Assembly (NCBI GenBank): GCA_002692065.1
Contig: NZJX01000013.1
Coordinates: 32,431 to 68,533, forward strand
Length of the DNA: 36,103 nt
Direction of reading: 5' to 3'
Source: Flavobacteriales bacterium
GTDB taxonomy: Bacteria; Bacteroidota; Bacteroidia; Flavobacteriales; UBA7430
Part shown: in pieces, positions 34,415 to 36,103 of the stretch
How the letters are laid out: each line of letters starts with the position of its first letter
Numbering within the stretch: position 1 is the stretch's first letter
Position numbers and translations under genes: made by a program
The notes under the pieces: generated by a model
What the model was told of the DNA's origin: nothing
What the model saw: only the letters and a program-made list of their open reading frames with translations
The model's database searches: none

Positions 34415-35824
34415 TTAATAATTAGTTAATTTACCAGTAGAATCAATTCTATTGATTATCTGTTGTTTATCAATCCATATTTCTTCATTGGATTCAGAAT
34501 AGATATTCAATGGAATTATTTCAGATTTAATAGTTTTATCTAATTTTAAATTATCTAATTTACCATTATATAATTCTATAAAAGTATTTTCAGAATTTGA
34601 TAAATTAACATTTTTAATTGAATCATTTTTGTCTCGAATGAAATAGACTGTTTCACAATTTTGCAACGCGTTAATTTTTTCAATACGATTTTGTTTAAAA
34701 ATTAAAATAATAGAATCACCTGAAATTTCATTGTATTTAGAATTAGCAACTTTTGACAATAAAAATGGATTATCAATAAATGTTATATTTTTGAGTGAAT
34801 CATTGATGACTAAAATTTCAATCACATTTGCTGTTCCTTGATAGTCATTATGCCATGCAATTGCGTTCTTTTGAAGTTTTATAATGTTTTGATTAATATC
34901 AAATGAAAGTGAATCAGATTTTGCTGTAAGATCTTTATTATTTAAGACAATATTAGAAATTCCTATTATTCCATTGAAAGATTTTGAGTTAATATTTATT
35001 ATTGTATCAGCTATGTATTCTATGAAGTTTTCACTATGATAATTTTTCATATAGTTATTTTTCAAAAATGAAATAGTATTACTGATATTATTAAAAATAC
35101 AACTATCAGAATTTATGATGTATTTATCCTTTAAGTTTAATAATTCAATTTTTTTTGTAAAGACCCCATTTTTCTTGATATTATCAATAATTCCAAAATT
35201 ACCTTTTAAGATTGTGCTCTCAGACCTAATTTCAAAAAATGTATTCAATTTAATCATATCATTTTTTAAATTATATGTTAAAGTATCTGTTAAAATTGTG
35301 TCATTTAGATTTATAGTTTTAACTTGATCAAAAAATTCAAATAAATCATTGTTGATGTCGTAGACAAATTTATTGCAGTATATTTTTTTTGAATTATGCA
35401 AAATTTCTGAATGAATATTTGATCTCGACAATTTTTTCTCAAAATTAAAATATAACTTCTCAGTAATCACCTTGAGATCATTATGAATTAATTCAACTGA
35501 ACTGGATAAATATGATTCTTTTGTATCTCCGGTATAAATTAACCTTTCACATTTTATGAATATTGAATCTCCTTTTAAAATTTTAATATTACTGAATGAT
35601 TCAATTTTATTTTCTTTTCCATATAAATATGCACTATCGCAATAAATTTTAAAATCGTTATTATAACAAATTACATTGCCGATGAGTTTTTTTACATTTG
35701 AGTTAAAATTTTTATCAAATATAATTTCGTCTGAGTTAAGAATTTTAATTTTTGATTGACCTAGGAGAAAATTTGAAATACAAAATATGAAAATTTGAGA
35801 CAAAAATTTTAAGTAGTAATTCAA
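34415..35824 (-). CDS. OstA/LptA-like periplasmic protein
   Basis: A 469-residue exported protein with a signal peptide (1-22, ending LLGQ). The rest is a repeated beta-strand pattern (SDEIIFD, LIGNVICYNNDFKIYCDSAYLY, KGDSIFIKCERLIYTGD) of the OstA family, which includes LptA and the N-terminus of LptD. The length is about 2.5 times that of E. coli LptA, so it may be a long bridge between membranes; whether it carries LPS is inference. It follows purA by six bases on the minus strand and is probably co-transcribed with it. The 140 bases between it and the barrel gene hold nothing I can name. Confidence 0.83.
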   Translation of the reverse strand: MNYYLKFLSQIFIFCISNFLLGQSKIKILNSDEIIFDKNFNSNVKKLIGNVICYNNDFKIYCDSAYLYGKENKIESFSNIKILKGDSIFIKCERLIYTGDTKESYLSSSVELIHNDLKVITEKLYFNFEKKLSRSNIHSEILHNSKKIYCNKFVYDINNDLFEFFDQVKTINLNDTILTDTLTYNLKNDMIKLNTFFEIRSESTILKGNFGIIDNIKKNGVFTKKIELLNLKDKYIINSDSCIFNNISNTISFLKNNYMKNYHSENFIEYIADTIININSKSFNGIIGISNIVLNNKDLTAKSDSLSFDINQNIIKLQKNAIAWHNDYQGTANVIEILVINDSLKNITFIDNPFLLSKVANSKYNEISGDSIILIFKQNRIEKINALQNCETVYFIRDKNDSIKNVNLSNSENTFIELYNGKLDNLKLDKTIKSEIIPLNIYSESNEEIWIDKQQIINRIDSTGKLTNY

Positions 35825-35830
35825 TTTTTT

Positions 35831-36103
35831 TTAAGTTTTAAAATTATTAATTATTGTTTGGTTACGATTTGGACCAACTGAAATAATTGATATTGGAATT
35901 TTGAGAGTGTTTTCTAAAAACTCTACATATTTCAAAGCTTCTTTTGGTAAGTCTGATTTTACATTGATATTTTGTATGTTTTTATCCCACGAATTAAGTT
36001 TTTGATAAACTGGTTGAATATTTTCTTTATCAATGCTGTATGGAAAATAGTCAATTAATTTATTTTTGTACTTATAACCTGTACATACATTAATATAAGG
36101 AAA
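35831..36103 (-). CDS. purA: Adenylosuccinate synthetase, 3' part
   Basis: Partial gene, cut by the window's right edge; 90 C-terminal residues are visible. PurA joins IMP and aspartate using GTP, the first step from IMP to AMP. The C-terminal signature is clear: VCTGYKYKNKLIDYFPY at its start, then a helical part with LPKEALKYVEFLENT, and ISVGPNRNQTI near the end, which matches the GTP/base-binding SVGPxRxxTI of the family. The stop at 35831-35833 lies six bases before the OstA-like start. The N-terminal part is outside the window. Confidence 0.95.
   Translation of the reverse strand, partial: FPYINVCTGYKYKNKLIDYFPYSIDKENIQPVYQKLNSWDKNIQNINVKSDLPKEALKYVEFLENTLKIPISIISVGPNRNQTIINNFKT

Noticed and set aside
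1-36103. Mobile elements, CRISPR arrays, tRNA/rRNA, toxin-antitoxin or defence genes
   Set aside because: No repeat arrays, transposase-like frames or RNA gene-sized gaps; nearly all DNA is accounted for by recognised core genes.

Overview
The window is an AT-rich (roughly 30% G+C by eye) piece of a Bacteroidota chromosome, most likely class Flavobacteriia. Four things point there. The fused S10/spc/alpha ribosomal operon runs straight into carA-eno-gltA. Start codons follow A/T-rich leaders with no Shine-Dalgarno sequence. Exported proteins have signal peptides ending in SQ or AQ. The envelope genes (LptD-like, OstA-like, a single-MCE protein, an amidase with a SPOR-like tail) are of the Bacteroidota type. 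I cannot assign a genus. Nothing looks like a phage, insertion sequence, CRISPR array, tRNA or rRNA.

Layout: (1) 1-13964, plus strand: the 3' part of rplC, then rplD-rplW-rplB-rpsS-rplV-rpsC-rplP-rpmC-rpsQ-rplN-rplX-rplE-rpsN-rpsH-rplF-rplR-rpsE-rpmD-rplO-secY-map-infA-rpmJ-rpsM-rpsK-rpsD-rpoA-rplQ, nearly all with gaps under 30 bp. (2) After a weak terminator-like hairpin, 14056-24310, plus strand: carA, eno, gltA, lpdA, pabB, tilS, dsbD, gmhA (pyrimidine/arginine precursor, glycolysis, TCA cycle, folate, tRNA modification, periplasmic thiol chemistry, heptose synthesis). (3) 24294-28788, minus strand: lptD-like, ddl, meaB, converging on gmhA with a 17-bp overlap. (4) 28850-33542, plus strand, divergent from lptD: an Amidase_3 peptidoglycan amidase, an MCE/MlaD-type protein, a membrane b-cytochrome/2x[4Fe-4S] protein, a double-CCG Fe-S protein, and a conserved protein of unknown function. 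(5) 33575-36103, minus strand: an outer-membrane beta-barrel protein with its own strong hairpin terminator, then an OstA/LptA-like protein behind the 3' part of purA.

The genes fit a streamlined core: ribosome assembly plus SecY export, central carbon flow (enolase, citrate synthase, E3), and outer-membrane building (GmhA for heptose, an LptA-like and an LptD-like protein for LPS transport, Ddl and an amidase for peptidoglycan, MCE for lipid traffic). The least understood part is 30941-33542. There a split membrane Fe-S electron-transfer pair, resembling fused HdrCB/NarI-type quinone reductases, is tightly coupled to an uncharacterised SGCSID-motif protein. I found no clear evidence of a wholly new defence or mobile system; most of the window is ordinary, well-conserved housekeeping DNA.
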